Positions 17,776 through 27,046 of a DNA stretch of 64,000 nucleotides are shown in pieces. Position 1 is the stretch's first letter, and every line of letters starts with the position of its first letter. The stretch lies in assembly GCA_041392305.1 (NCBI GenBank), contig JAWKMJ010000013.1, positions 1 through 64,000 of the forward strand. The letters run 5' to 3'. Source of the DNA: JAGQYP01 sp041392305 (GTDB lineage: Bacteria > Bacteroidota > Bacteroidia > Flavobacteriales_D > Crocinitomicaceae). A program made the position numbers and the translations under genes. The notes under the pieces were generated by a model. That model was not told the origin of the DNA. It was given only the letters and a program-made list of their open reading frames with translations, and did not search any database.

Positions 17776-18552
17776 TGCGTTTCAGCACAAATAACACCTG
17801 AGTGCATCCCGGTAACAGTAATATTTACAAATAATAATTCTACTGGCTCAGGGATATCTTTATGGTCTTTTGGAGACGGATCGATTAGTGTATCAAATGG
17901 TCCTGTAGCACATGATTATACATCGGATGGATGCTTTGACGTAACATTGACAGTTACAGACACTCTTGGATGTAGTACCACAGAAACATATTCAGATATT
18001 GTATGTTTAGATCCCAATCCAATAGCAAATTTTGTTTTTGACCCATCAGTAACAGATATCTCCAACACGACCATCCAGTTCGAGAATTTATCAGAAAATG
18101 CGGTAAATTATTATTGGGATTTCGGAGATAATTCGGCTCAAAGTAATCTTGAAAATCCAGTACATATCTATGGAGACACTGCTAGGGAATACATAATTAC
18201 TTTGGTAGCAGAAAATCAATTTGGATGTACAGATACCGCACTTTCTAAGATTGTAATTCGAGATATTCTGCTATACTGGGTGCCAAATGCATTTACACCC
18301 GATAATGATGAATTTAATCAGACTTTTAAACCAATTTTTACTTCTGGATTTGATCCTTATGACTATACTCTACTTATCTTTAATCGATGGGGAGAACTAT
18401 TGTTCGAATCTCATAATCATGAAGTAGGATGGAATGGGAAATATGTGGGTAATTATGTTGAAGATGGAGTTTATGTCTGGAAGATAGAATTCAAGGAAAC
18501 GATGACTGATAAACGACATACTGTATATGGTCACGTCACGATCATTAGGTAA
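17776..18552 (+). CDS. Giant surface protein, C-terminal PKD domains and type B sorting domain
   Basis: This open frame contains two PKD domains, with the motifs LWSFGDGS and NYYWDFGDNS. It ends in the gliding-motility C-terminal domain of about 90 residues: VPNAFTPDNDEFNQTF, LLIFNRWGELLFES, GWNGKYVGNYVEDGVYVWKI and HTVYGHVTIIR. That domain (TIGR04131/CHU_C) directs export by the type IX secretion system and is classed as type B sorting. The apparent 17947 start is an internal TTG inside the second PKD region, so this is not a separate gene. A terminator follows. Confidence 0.9.
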   Translation, partial: CVSAQITPECIPVTVIFTNNNSTGSGISLWSFGDGSISVSNGPVAHDYTSDGCFDVTLTVTDTLGCSTTETYSDIVCLDPNPIANFVFDPSVTDISNTTIQFENLSENAVNYYWDFGDNSAQSNLENPVHIYGDTAREYIITLVAENQFGCTDTALSKIVIRDILLYWVPNAFTPDNDEFNQTFKPIFTSGFDPYDYTLLIFNRWGELLFESHNHEVGWNGKYVGNYVEDGVYVWKIEFKETMTDKRHTVYGHVTIIR

Positions 18553-18572
18553 TACTAAAAATTACGAAAATT

Positions 18573-18600
18573 GAGGCGCAGAATTAGCGCCTCTTTTTTA
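18573..18600. terminator. Terminator between convergent surface-protein gene and mutS
   Basis: GAGGCGC (18573-18579) pairs with GCGCCTC (18587-18593) around a 7-nt loop, with TTTTTT after it on the plus strand. An A-rich 5' flank could let it also work for mutS on the minus strand, whose stop lies at 18598. Confidence 0.85.
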
Positions 18601-21213
18601 TTTTGCACCAATCAGCTTTTTTATTTCATGCAATTTCATTAAAGCTTCAACCGGTGTAAGATTATTGATGTCTGTCTCAGCTATTTCATCTTTTATCTGA
18701 AGTAAAACTGGATCATCAAGCTGAAAAAAGCTAAGTTGCATGTTCTTGTCGTCCAAAATTTCTTTGGTTGTTTGTCTTGTGGTCTGATTATCCCGATTAC
18801 TTTCTAATTTCTTCAGTATTTCGCTGGCATTTTCCACTACTATTTTGGGCATCCCAGCCATCTTCGCAACATGGATTCCAAAACTGTGCTCAGAGCCTCC
18901 AGGAATAAGTTTTCGAAGGAATATGACTTTCTTTCCAACTTCTTTGACACTCACATTGAAATTCTTGATTCGATCAAATGAGGCTGACATCTCATTAAGT
19001 TCATGATAATGGGTAGCAAATAATGTCTTGGGTTTGAATCTTCTATTTTCATGTAAATATTCAGCAATGGCCCAGGCGATTGAAATTCCATCATAGGTAC
19101 TCGTTCCACGTCCAATCTCATCTAGCAATATCAAACTTCGATCAGATAAATTATTCAAGATAGAAGCTGTTTCATTCATTTCTACCATAAAGGTGGATTC
19201 ACCTGAAGAGATATTGTCCGAAGCTCCAACACGCGTGAATACTTTATCTACAACGCCAATTTGAGCAGAGCTGGCCGGCACAAAACAACCTATTTGAGCC
19301 ATCAAGACGATTAAAGCGGTTTGTCTTAAAATTGCTGATTTTCCAGACATGTTAGGCCCGGTAATCATGATGATTTGCTGATCTTCATTATTCAAATAGA
19401 TATCATTCGGAATATATTCTTCTCCAGTCTCTAATTGCTTTTCAATGACAGGATGCCTTCCGTTTTTGATGTCTATAATGAATGTATCATTTATACTTGG
19501 CTTACAATAATTATTCTCCTCTGAAACAATTGCAAAAGACAGCAAACAGTCTAAGATAGAAATGACTTGAGCATTATGTTGAATAGGAGCAATAAATTCA
19601 CTGATGGCATTTACGAGATTTGAAAAAAGCTGACTTTCCAGCTGCATAATTTTTTCTTCTGCACCTAAGATTTTGTTTTCATATTCCTTCAGCTCTTCAG
19701 TAATATATCTTTCAGCACTAACAAGTGTTTGTTTTCGAATCCATTCTTCAGGAACCTTGTCTTTATGCGTGTTTCGAACTTCAATATAATAACCAAACAC
19801 ATTGTTGAATCCAATTTTTAAGGTTGTAATTCCAGATCTTTTGGATTCTCTTTCGCAGATGCTTTCTAAATAACTCTTACCATTTTCAGAAATCTCTCTT
19901 AGCTCATCTAACTCTGTATTAAATCCCTTAGCAATTACATTTCCTTTTCCAATTGCAATGGCAGCATCTTCTTCTAATGTCAGTTTTATTTCTTCTATAA
20001 TAGCAGAACATGGATTAAGCTGATCGGCAATTTTATTTAACTCTTTGTTTTTTGCCTTTTCTGATTCCTCTTTTAAGGGTTTAATGGATTCCAGAGTTCG
20101 CTTCAGAATGTTAACCTCTTTTGGGTTGATCTTTCCTGTAGCAACTTTAGATATCAATCGTTCCAAATCTCCCATTTCAGAGAGATGTTGCACCAAAAAA
20201 TCTTTGTATTCCGAATTTGAAAAAATGTACTCGGTTATTTGTAGTCTTTGCTCTATTTTTTGAAGGTCATTGAGTGGAAGTACCAACCATCTTTTCATCA
20301 ATCTAGAACCCATGGGAGTTTGGGTTCGATCTAAAATGTCTATTAATGTTGTTGCATTCTCATTATAAGAATAAAGTAATTCAAGATTACGAATTGTAAA
20401 ACGATCCAGCCAAACATGGTTATCTCTTTCAATTCTGGAAATCCCAGTAATATGTTTGATACGATCATGTTGAGTCACGGAAAGATAGTGTAAGACTGCA
20501 CCAGCGGCTATTATGGCAGCGTCCATGCCTTCTATTCCGAATCCCTTTAAAGAATTGGTTTCAAATTGTTTTTGAAGGTTTTCAGTTCCAAATTCTAATG
20601 TAAATACCCAATCTTCGAGTTTATACGAATAAAACTGATCCTGAATGAGTTCGCCAAATTCCTTTGACTTGTTTTTTTCATATAAAATCTCACTTGGATT
20701 GAATCCTTGAATCAATTTCAAAATATAATCGGTAGATCCTTCTGCAACAAAAAATTCGCCTGTGGAAATATCTAAAAACGCGACACCCAATTGTTCCTTA
20801 TTGAATTGAACAGCAGCTAGAAAATTATTCTTATTGTTTTCTAAAATCTTATCATTGTAAGAGACTCCAGGGGTAACTAATTCAGTAACTCCTCTTTTTA
20901 CAATGGTTTTTGTTTGCTTAGGATCTTCCAATTGATCACAAATGGCTACCCTTTGTCCTGCTCGCACTAGCTTAGGCAAATAGGTATCAATGGAATGATG
21001 AGGAAAACCTGCTAAGGCTATTTCAGAAGCAGACCCATTTTTTCTTTTCGTTAAGATAATGCCAAGGATTTTAGAAGCTTTGATGGCGTCATCACCAAAA
21101 CATTCATAAAAGTCGCCCACTCGAAACAATAGCATTGCATCGGGATATTTCCCTTTGATCTGATTGTATTGCTTCATCAGAGGTGTTTCCTGCTTTTCTT
21201 TTTTCTTTGCCAA
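18598..21213 (-). CDS. mutS: DNA mismatch repair protein MutS
   Basis: MutS recognises mispairs and starts mismatch repair with MutL. The 871-residue protein has the mismatch-reading Phe35-x-Glu37 in GDFYECFGDDA, the lever and clamp regions, an ABC-type ATPase with P-loop GPNMSGKSAILRQ near residue 621, the signature STFMVEMNETASIL, Walker B LILLDEIGRGTSTYDG, and FATHYHEL. The start read at 21213 is TTG (MAKKKEKQE); a later ATG is Met13. The length is typical of MutS1. mutL is not in the window. It is divergent from the trmH-type gene. Confidence 0.97.
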   Translation of the reverse strand: MAKKKEKQETPLMKQYNQIKGKYPDAMLLFRVGDFYECFGDDAIKASKILGIILTKRKNGSASEIALAGFPHHSIDTYLPKLVRAGQRVAICDQLEDPKQTKTIVKRGVTELVTPGVSYNDKILENNKNNFLAAVQFNKEQLGVAFLDISTGEFFVAEGSTDYILKLIQGFNPSEILYEKNKSKEFGELIQDQFYSYKLEDWVFTLEFGTENLQKQFETNSLKGFGIEGMDAAIIAAGAVLHYLSVTQHDRIKHITGISRIERDNHVWLDRFTIRNLELLYSYNENATTLIDILDRTQTPMGSRLMKRWLVLPLNDLQKIEQRLQITEYIFSNSEYKDFLVQHLSEMGDLERLISKVATGKINPKEVNILKRTLESIKPLKEESEKAKNKELNKIADQLNPCSAIIEEIKLTLEEDAAIAIGKGNVIAKGFNTELDELREISENGKSYLESICERESKRSGITTLKIGFNNVFGYYIEVRNTHKDKVPEEWIRKQTLVSAERYITEELKEYENKILGAEEKIMQLESQLFSNLVNAISEFIAPIQHNAQVISILDCLLSFAIVSEENNYCKPSINDTFIIDIKNGRHPVIEKQLETGEEYIPNDIYLNNEDQQIIMITGPNMSGKSAILRQTALIVLMAQIGCFVPASSAQIGVVDKVFTRVGASDNISSGESTFMVEMNETASILNNLSDRSLILLDEIGRGTSTYDGISIAWAIAEYLHENRRFKPKTLFATHYHELNEMSASFDRIKNFNVSVKEVGKKVIFLRKLIPGGSEHSFGIHVAKMAGMPKIVVENASEILKKLESNRDNQTTRQTTKEILDDKNMQLSFFQLDDPVLLQIKDEIAETDINNLTPVEALMKLHEIKKLIGAK

Positions 21214-21293
21214 TTATCTTTAATTTTGGACCTGTAAAGTTAAGGCTTAAAAGAATCAGAAAGCCTACAATTTATTAAGACTTTAGCCATTTT

Positions 21294-21827
21294 ATGAACA
21301 GAAAACTAAAACTTGAGGAATTGAATCGCATCAATGTTGATGAGTTTAAAAATGAGAAAAAGACTTCTTTGATCGTCATATTAGATGACATAAGATCATT
21401 GAATAATATAGGTTCGGTTTTCCGTACTTCTGATGCGTTTAAAATTGAAAAGATTTATTTGTGTGGTATTACTGCCCAGCCACCTCACCGTGAAATTCAA
21501 AAGACAGCTTTAGGGGCGACAGAATCCGTTGAATGGGAATACCGTGAAAATATTTTAGACCTTCTTCAAGAATTAAAATCAAAGGATATTCAGTTAATTG
21601 CTGTGGAACAGGCTGAAAAAACCGTGTTATTGAATGAATTTTATCCAGATCCAAATGGGAAAGTTGCTCTGATTTTTGGTAATGAAGTAATGGGAGTAAA
21701 TCAAAAAGTAATTGACCAGTCTGAATTCGTTTTAGAAATTCCCCAGTTCGGAACGAAACATTCGCTAAATATTTCTGTCTCTTGCGGAATTGTTCTCTGG
21801 GACCTATTTCTTAAAATGACAAAATAA
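21294..21827 (+). CDS. TrmH/SpoU-family RNA 2'-O-methyltransferase
   Basis: A 177-residue SPOUT methyltransferase using S-adenosylmethionine. The three family motifs are present: LDDIRSLNNIGSVFRTSD, KVALIFGNEVMGV and LEIPQFGTKHSLNISVSCGI, which form the trefoil-knot cofactor site with Asn and Arg at the active centre. It is short and lacks the N-terminal substrate-binding domain of RlmB. The RNA target (tRNA or rRNA) cannot be set from sequence. A TAATTTTG box at 21221-21228 may drive it. It is divergent from mutS. Confidence 0.88.
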   Translation: MNRKLKLEELNRINVDEFKNEKKTSLIVILDDIRSLNNIGSVFRTSDAFKIEKIYLCGITAQPPHREIQKTALGATESVEWEYRENILDLLQELKSKDIQLIAVEQAEKTVLLNEFYPDPNGKVALIFGNEVMGVNQKVIDQSEFVLEIPQFGTKHSLNISVSCGIVLWDLFLKMTK

Positions 21828-21863
21828 AATTAGTTAAAAGTGAGTTACTAAATAAAAATCAAA

Positions 21864-22553
21864 TTGAACAAAGTAACTCTATTTGCCGGCCTATTATTGA
21901 TGTTATCTTGTGAGACAACATCTAAAAGCATTTCCTCGAAAAATGAAATCCCTATTGAAACTAAATATGAATCAATAAAGGAAAATGTGATTAAGAAACG
22001 CAACACGTTTTATTCGGAATCCTATAAACGAGATGCAATTCGTACCTATATTTTTAAAACGCTTAAAGATTCCATTTTTCCTATATGGAAAGGAACGAAA
22101 TGGGATTTTAATGGCACAACCCAAACCCCTCAAGATGGAGCAATTGCTTGTGGTTATTTCGTAATGACTACGCTACAAGATGTAGGTTTCGAATGTGATC
22201 GAGTAAAATTTGCTCAGCAAGCGTCGTCTAAAATTATCTATGCATTTTCTTATAAATCAGATGTCAAGATATTTGGGAATAATGATTTTAAAGGATTTTA
22301 TACGCATGTAAAAAAATTCAAGAATGATCTTTTTATTGTTGGCCTAGATAATCATGTAGGATTCGTAATCAATGATGAGGGCAATCTGTTCGCGGTTCAT
22401 TCTACAGCATGGCCTCAGGGATGTGTTGTTTTTGAGCCTCTGGAACAGTCTAAAGTATTTAGAGATTCTAAAGTTCACTACTTAGGCAGGCCTTTAAATT
22501 CTGATTTGCTTTTGAAAAAATGGAGGGTAAAAGAAACTATTCCTCTTCAATAG
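21864..22553 (+). CDS. Putative lipoprotein with papain-like catalytic residues
   Basis: The 229-residue protein starts with TTG at 21864, which gives the lipoprotein signal MNKVTLFAGLLLMLSC with the lipidated Cys at residue 16. Cys96 in DGAIACGYFVMTTL sits at a helix start, and His164 in LDNHVGFVI precedes a strand, the order and spacing expected of an NlpC/P60- or papain-type cysteine hydrolase. FAVHSTAWPQGCVVF follows. The exact family is not recognised and activity is inference. The 3' end overlaps the convergent glycosyltransferase by 17 nt. Confidence 0.65.
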   Translation: MNKVTLFAGLLLMLSCETTSKSISSKNEIPIETKYESIKENVIKKRNTFYSESYKRDAIRTYIFKTLKDSIFPIWKGTKWDFNGTTQTPQDGAIACGYFVMTTLQDVGFECDRVKFAQQASSKIIYAFSYKSDVKIFGNNDFKGFYTHVKKFKNDLFIVGLDNHVGFVINDEGNLFAVHSTAWPQGCVVFEPLEQSKVFRDSKVHYLGRPLNSDLLLKKWRVKETIPLQ

Positions 22554-24093
22554 AATGATAATCGGAGACCTTGTAAATGAAAAGATCGTGATTGTTATTT
22601 CTAGGGTTTAATTCATGAAGAATCTTGTCAATTCCTTCAGCGCGAATAATGGTGTCCTCTTCGATATTCGGATAGTATTTTCTGATCGTATCCAATCGTA
22701 CATCTAAATTCTTTTTATTAAAAAACATGATGTACTTGACACCGGGATGTTTCATTTGCCACCAAGTTCGAAATTTCTCAAAATCATTAGGTCCTCCAAG
22801 ATAAAATTCAAAAGTATTCCAATTCTGAGAATAGAATTTCGGGTATTGGGGAACTTTCCCTCCACCTGTGTTTTCAATTAAAATACTGAATTTACCGGTT
22901 TCATTTTTTTGATATAAATAATAAGCTCCCTCAACTCGGGTCATTTTCGAGTAGGAAAAATCTAAAAATAATCCGACGCTTAAGTTCAAAATAAAAAACA
23001 TCCAGATCCCAGTTTTATTCAATTTGATTAGCCAACTTTTACTGCGTTCAGATACAATCGTTTCCCAACCAATAATCCCTAACATCATGAATAAAGGTAC
23101 GACGGGTAGAATGAATCTTTCTTGGCGGTTTGGAAAATAGGTGTGAAAGGCCAAGAAAATAAAAACGGGTAAAGAGATAATGAGATACTTTTTAAAAACT
23201 TTGAAAAACCCAATGAACCATCCCAGATTGATGAATGATAAACCAGCAAGCATTAATAGCAAAGGATAAGACCACCATGCTGCTAATACATATGAGTCTG
23301 AATGTGTGGCATTATAATCAATATATGCCTTCATTTCGGCAAAAGGTCTACCCCATATCAAAAAGTCGATTAATCCTTGAGACAATAGGACAGGAATGGC
23401 AAATCCAACAGTGAGCAACAGGCTTTCGATCCATTTTTTTTGAAAAACAAGAACAAGTCCTACTCCAAAAGTGAAAAGTGCAGTCTGGTACCGAACGGAA
23501 AAGGCAATTCCTAAAAATATTCCTGCCCAAATAAATGCCCAAAGTCCTTTTTCTTGTAATTCATTCAATTTGATTTGATAGATGGCGAGAATTAAAAAAG
23601 GAATACTAACAACTTCAACTAAACTTCTAACTCCTAAAAAGGGTAGTATCCACAATATCGCTAACACCCATCCGATAAGAATACTCTTTTTTTCATCTGT
23701 AATTTTCCGAGCCAATTTAATTCCATAGACAACGGTTAAAATCGAAAAAATGGAAGTGAATAAGCGAACAAAAATCATGATGAGTTTTGGATCCTGTACT
23801 CCAAATAATTTGATCAACATAATCCATAACATGTTCAGCCCTGGGAAAAGTAAACTATGCCCTTGTGGTTCCTCCCAGCTTACTTCTGTTCCGGGTAGCC
23901 ATCCCATGGCATCTCTACCATCAGCCCATGAGCCGCCAGACTCAATTATGAGAAAATGGTCATCATGCATTAGGTATCCCTGAGAAAAAATGGAGGCAAG
24001 AACTCTTAAAAATATAGCTACAATCAAAATGACTGTATACGGTGATTTTCGATAAAAATTAAGGATACTTTCCATTCTATTCCAGAATTTCAA
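22537..24093 (-). CDS. GT-C glycosyltransferase, multi-pass membrane protein
   Basis: The 518-residue protein has about ten hydrophobic helices. The first loop contains the acidic pair MHDDHF, the usual catalytic position of GT-C enzymes that use polyprenyl-phosphate sugars. The later PNRQERFILPVVPLFMMLG resembles the ALG9/PIG-B (GT22) signature. It probably mannosylates or otherwise glycosylates a lipid or protein on the periplasmic side; donor and acceptor are unknown. The start is either 24093, overlapping uvrD by 17 nt, or Met7 at 24075 just after the uvrD stop. It probably shares a transcript with uvrD. Confidence 0.78.
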   Translation of the reverse strand: MKFWNRMESILNFYRKSPYTVILIVAIFLRVLASIFSQGYLMHDDHFLIIESGGSWADGRDAMGWLPGTEVSWEEPQGHSLLFPGLNMLWIMLIKLFGVQDPKLIMIFVRLFTSIFSILTVVYGIKLARKITDEKKSILIGWVLAILWILPFLGVRSLVEVVSIPFLILAIYQIKLNELQEKGLWAFIWAGIFLGIAFSVRYQTALFTFGVGLVLVFQKKWIESLLLTVGFAIPVLLSQGLIDFLIWGRPFAEMKAYIDYNATHSDSYVLAAWWSYPLLLMLAGLSFINLGWFIGFFKVFKKYLIISLPVFIFLAFHTYFPNRQERFILPVVPLFMMLGIIGWETIVSERSKSWLIKLNKTGIWMFFILNLSVGLFLDFSYSKMTRVEGAYYLYQKNETGKFSILIENTGGGKVPQYPKFYSQNWNTFEFYLGGPNDFEKFRTWWQMKHPGVKYIMFFNKKNLDVRLDTIRKYYPNIEEDTIIRAEGIDKILHELNPRNNNHDLFIYKVSDYHSIEEE

Positions 24094-26383
24094 GTTTAGC
24101 GAATTTCAATAACAATTGTTTTTGACCAACTCGCGGAAAAAATACCGTAGCTTTTTGGTTTGGATAGTCTCCGCTCAAAGCCACAACTTTTCCTTTGCCA
24201 AACTTTTCATGGGCAACATTGTAACCAACTTTTAAACCACTTAAATCAGATTTTGGAGCAGAAGATTTTGTCTCACTCACTTTTTTCATTCCCAATGGAG
24301 CAGTTGGAGTAGCGATTTTCTTTGCTCCAAACCCTCCAAAATTCTCAAAAGACTCTTTCGGCTCAAATCCTCTTCTTCCTGCATTAAGAGATCTTCCTCC
24401 GGTACTCGAGGCATAAGGGTTTTCCCATTCCAAATAAGATTCGTCGATTTCCTCAATAAATCTACTTGCCTCGGAAGTTATGAGTTTGCCCCATCGATAT
24501 CTACTCGTTGCAAAAGAAAGAAAGGCTTGTTTTTCAGCCCGAGTAACAGCTACATAAAACAAACGTCGCTCTTCTTCTAATTCAGATCTCGAATTCAGTG
24601 ACAATTGTGAAGGAAATAGATTTTCCTCCATGCCGACAATGAATACATATGGAAACTCCAATCCTTTGCTGGCGTGGACTGTCATCAAAGTGACTTTGTT
24701 CTTGTCTTCTTCCTTATCCTGGTCTGCATCCGTCAATAAAGCCACATCCATCATGAAGTCTGCTAAATTTGGCTTTTGATCATCTTCTTCGCGACTACTG
24801 CTTTCAGAAAATTCTTTAATCCCGGCAAGCAACTCCTCTATGTTTTCGTACCGAGCAACTCCTTCTGGAGATTTATCATCGTAAAGATCCTTTAAAACTC
24901 CTGAAGAACTCGCAATTTCTTGTGCTAGGGTATAAGCTTCTTCAGATTCCATTCGCACATGAAAACTCTTAATCATGGTTACGAATTGATGAAGTTTTGC
25001 CATGACACCCGAGGCGAAATTCAACTGATATTTTTGAATATTTGAGATTACTTCCCAAATTGATACTTCGTAATGGTTCGCCGCAACGACTAAATTTTCA
25101 ATAGTAGTTTTTCCTATCCCTCTTTTGGGATAATTGATAATTCTTTTCAAACTCTCCTCATCCGACAAGTTTGCTGATAACCGAAAATAGGCTAATATGT
25201 CTTTGATTTCTTTCCTTTGATAAAAAGACAAGCCTCCATAAATCTTATATGGAATATTCAATTTTCTCAGACTCTCTTCAAAAGATCTTGATTGTGAATT
25301 GGTTCGGTATAATATGGTGAAGTCTTCATAGTCACAATTTTCAGTTTGTTTGATCTCCCAAATTTGATTGGTGACTACTTTTCCTTCTTCATTATCAGTC
25401 AGTGTTCGGAAAACTTTGATTTTGTGACCACCTGTGTTGTCAGTCCATACATCTTTCTTGATCTGATTTTTATTTTTTTCAATGATGCTATTCGCAGCGC
25501 CTACGATGGTTTTAGTGGATCTGTAGTTTTGCTCCAGTTTGAATAATTTAAAATCAGGATAATCTTTCTTGAAATTCAGAATATTCTCAATATTGGCTCC
25601 TCTAAAAGCATAGATACTCTGAGCATCATCCCCAACTACACATAAGTTTTCAAAAACGGCAGCTAGCTTTTTAACTATTAAATACTGAGAGTAATTCGTG
25701 TCTTGGTACTCGTCTACCAATATATATCTGAATTTATGTTGATAGAAATGTAAAACTTCAGGGAAATCTCTCAATAAGACATTCGTATTAAATAAGAGAT
25801 CATCAAAATCCATCGCACCAGCTTTAAAACATCTTCGATTATAAATCTTATAGATTTCAAATAATCTAGGTTTGCCACTCATGCGATCTTCACCAACAAT
25901 TTCGGCATTTGCTTCGTATGCTGCAGGACCAATCAAATTATTTTTGGCACTGGATATTCTACCATGAACAATGGATGGCTTATATATTTTGTCATCCATT
26001 CCTAGTTCCTTAATTATGGTTTTAATTAACGATCTTGAATCCTGAGTATCATAGATGGTAAAATTAGAAGGGTATCCTAATTTGTCTGCATTGAATCTTA
26101 ATATTTTGGAAAACACGCTATGAAAAGTTCCCATGCTAATGTTTCTGGCATCTGTGTCCCCAACAATTTTTGAGATCCGCTCTTTCATTTCTCGAGCAGC
26201 TTTATTAGTAAAGGTTAGTGCCAAAATACTAAATGGGTCTACTCCGTTATGAAGTAAATGAGCAATTCGGTAGGTCAAAACCCTTGTTTTTCCTGAGCCT
26301 GCACCGGCAATTACCATAGACGGACCTTCGGTATGGACTACGGCTTCCCTTTGTGCTTCATTTAACTCTTCCAAATAACTCAT
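24077..26383 (-). CDS. uvrD: ATP-dependent DNA helicase UvrD/PcrA
   Basis: Superfamily 1A 3'-5' helicase used in repair and in clearing replication forks. The 768-residue protein has all the motifs: the Q motif LNEAQREAV, P-loop GAGSGKTR (residues 27-34), LVDEYQDTN, VVGDDAQSIYAFRGA, QNYRSTKTIV, TVHASKGLEFPYVF and YVAVTRAEK. The C-terminus (KVGYNVAHEKFGKGKVV and after) is the UvrD/PcrA tudor-like domain that contacts RNA polymerase. On the minus strand, a TATTTTTG box ends 5 nt before the ATG, so the mRNA may be leaderless. pcrA would be an equally good symbol. Confidence 0.93.
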   Translation of the reverse strand: MSYLEELNEAQREAVVHTEGPSMVIAGAGSGKTRVLTYRIAHLLHNGVDPFSILALTFTNKAAREMKERISKIVGDTDARNISMGTFHSVFSKILRFNADKLGYPSNFTIYDTQDSRSLIKTIIKELGMDDKIYKPSIVHGRISSAKNNLIGPAAYEANAEIVGEDRMSGKPRLFEIYKIYNRRCFKAGAMDFDDLLFNTNVLLRDFPEVLHFYQHKFRYILVDEYQDTNYSQYLIVKKLAAVFENLCVVGDDAQSIYAFRGANIENILNFKKDYPDFKLFKLEQNYRSTKTIVGAANSIIEKNKNQIKKDVWTDNTGGHKIKVFRTLTDNEEGKVVTNQIWEIKQTENCDYEDFTILYRTNSQSRSFEESLRKLNIPYKIYGGLSFYQRKEIKDILAYFRLSANLSDEESLKRIINYPKRGIGKTTIENLVVAANHYEVSIWEVISNIQKYQLNFASGVMAKLHQFVTMIKSFHVRMESEEAYTLAQEIASSSGVLKDLYDDKSPEGVARYENIEELLAGIKEFSESSSREEDDQKPNLADFMMDVALLTDADQDKEEDKNKVTLMTVHASKGLEFPYVFIVGMEENLFPSQLSLNSRSELEEERRLFYVAVTRAEKQAFLSFATSRYRWGKLITSEASRFIEEIDESYLEWENPYASSTGGRSLNAGRRGFEPKESFENFGGFGAKKIATPTAPLGMKKVSETKSSAPKSDLSGLKVGYNVAHEKFGKGKVVALSGDYPNQKATVFFPRVGQKQLLLKFAKLEILE

Positions 26384-26388
26384 ATTTG

Positions 26389-26396
26389 CAAAAATA
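26389..26396 (-). promoter_or_regulatory. -7 promoter box immediately before uvrD
   Basis: On the minus strand this reads TATTTTTG, an exact TAnnTTTG, and is only 5 nt from the uvrD ATG (26383). The predicted transcription start falls at or beside the start codon. Confidence 0.5.
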
Positions 26397-26499
26397 ATTT
26401 TTTCGAGAATACTTTAGGGTATTGTGGATAAGTTGTGACTAGAATTCCTAAATTCGCCTTCAAAATGAGAAAGTTAAAATATTTTTTCTTCTCTAATTT

Positions 26500-26512
26500 C
26501 TTGTATAACAAG
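26500..26512. promoter_or_regulatory. Small inverted repeat upstream of the ribosomal operon
   Basis: CTTGT-ATA-ACAAG is a perfect inverted repeat. CTTGTATAA recurs at 26572-26580 over the -33 element of the rpsL promoter. It could be an operator site; there is no further support. Confidence 0.25.
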
Positions 26513-26572
26513 GCAATCAGGTATACCTAAACAAAAAAATGTTGAAAAATCCTGATTTTTTCTAGGTTAGCC

Positions 26573-26602
26573 TTGTATAATCACAAAAAAGCAGTATCTT
26601 TG
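26573..26602 (+). promoter_or_regulatory. Promoter of the rpsL-rplQ ribosomal supercluster
   Basis: A -33 TTG at 26573-26575 is spaced 19 nt from TATCTTTG (26595-26602), an exact match to the TTG...TAnnTTTG primary-sigma promoter of Bacteroidetes, followed by GCACCCCC. The leader to rpsL is about 50 nt. It is the only strong promoter seen ahead of the long ribosomal run. Confidence 0.8.
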
Positions 26603-26659
26603 CACCCCCAAAAATAAATTTTGGGTGTAAGTATATTGTATAAAAATTTATAAGCAAAT

Positions 26660-27034
26660 ATGCCAACTATACAACAGTTAGTAAGAAAAGGTAGAACCGT
26701 GAACGTCAAGAAATCCAAGTCGATTGCACTTGATTCTTGTCCGCAGCGAAGAGGAGTATGTGTAAGAGTTTACACCGCTACACCTAAAAAGCCAAATTCG
26801 GCGATGAGAAAAGTTGCTAGGGTAAGGTTAACGAACGGTAAGGAAGTTAACGCTTACATAGGTGGTGAAGGTCACAACCTTCAGGAACACTCTATTGTTT
26901 TGATCCGTGGTGGAAGGGTTAAAGATCTTCCAGGGGTTAGATATCACATTGTTAGAGGTGCTCTCGATACTGCAGGTGTTGAAGGAAGATTCCAGAGAAG
27001 ATCTAAGTACGGAGCTAAGAGACCAAAAAAATAA
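26660..27034 (+). CDS. rpsL: 30S ribosomal protein S12
   Basis: S12 shapes the decoding centre. The 124-residue protein has the TPKKPNSAMRK loop with Lys43 and Lys44 and the second loop RVKDLPGVRYH, both matching streptomycin-sensitive wild-type sequence. Asp89 in the second loop is the residue that RimO (encoded at 2409) methylthiolates. It is first in the str part of the supercluster, 12 nt before rpsG, and driven by the promoter at 26573. Confidence 0.98.
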   Translation: MPTIQQLVRKGRTVNVKKSKSIALDSCPQRRGVCVRVYTATPKKPNSAMRKVARVRLTNGKEVNAYIGGEGHNLQEHSIVLIRGGRVKDLPGVRYHIVRGALDTAGVEGRFQRRSKYGAKRPKK

Positions 27035-27046
27035 AAGCACTTTGTC

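Noticed and set aside
17947..18552. A separate 201-residue gliding-motility protein
   Set aside because: The frame is open upstream to about 17776 through a PKD domain, and there is no signal peptide at 17947; it is the end of the giant surface protein.
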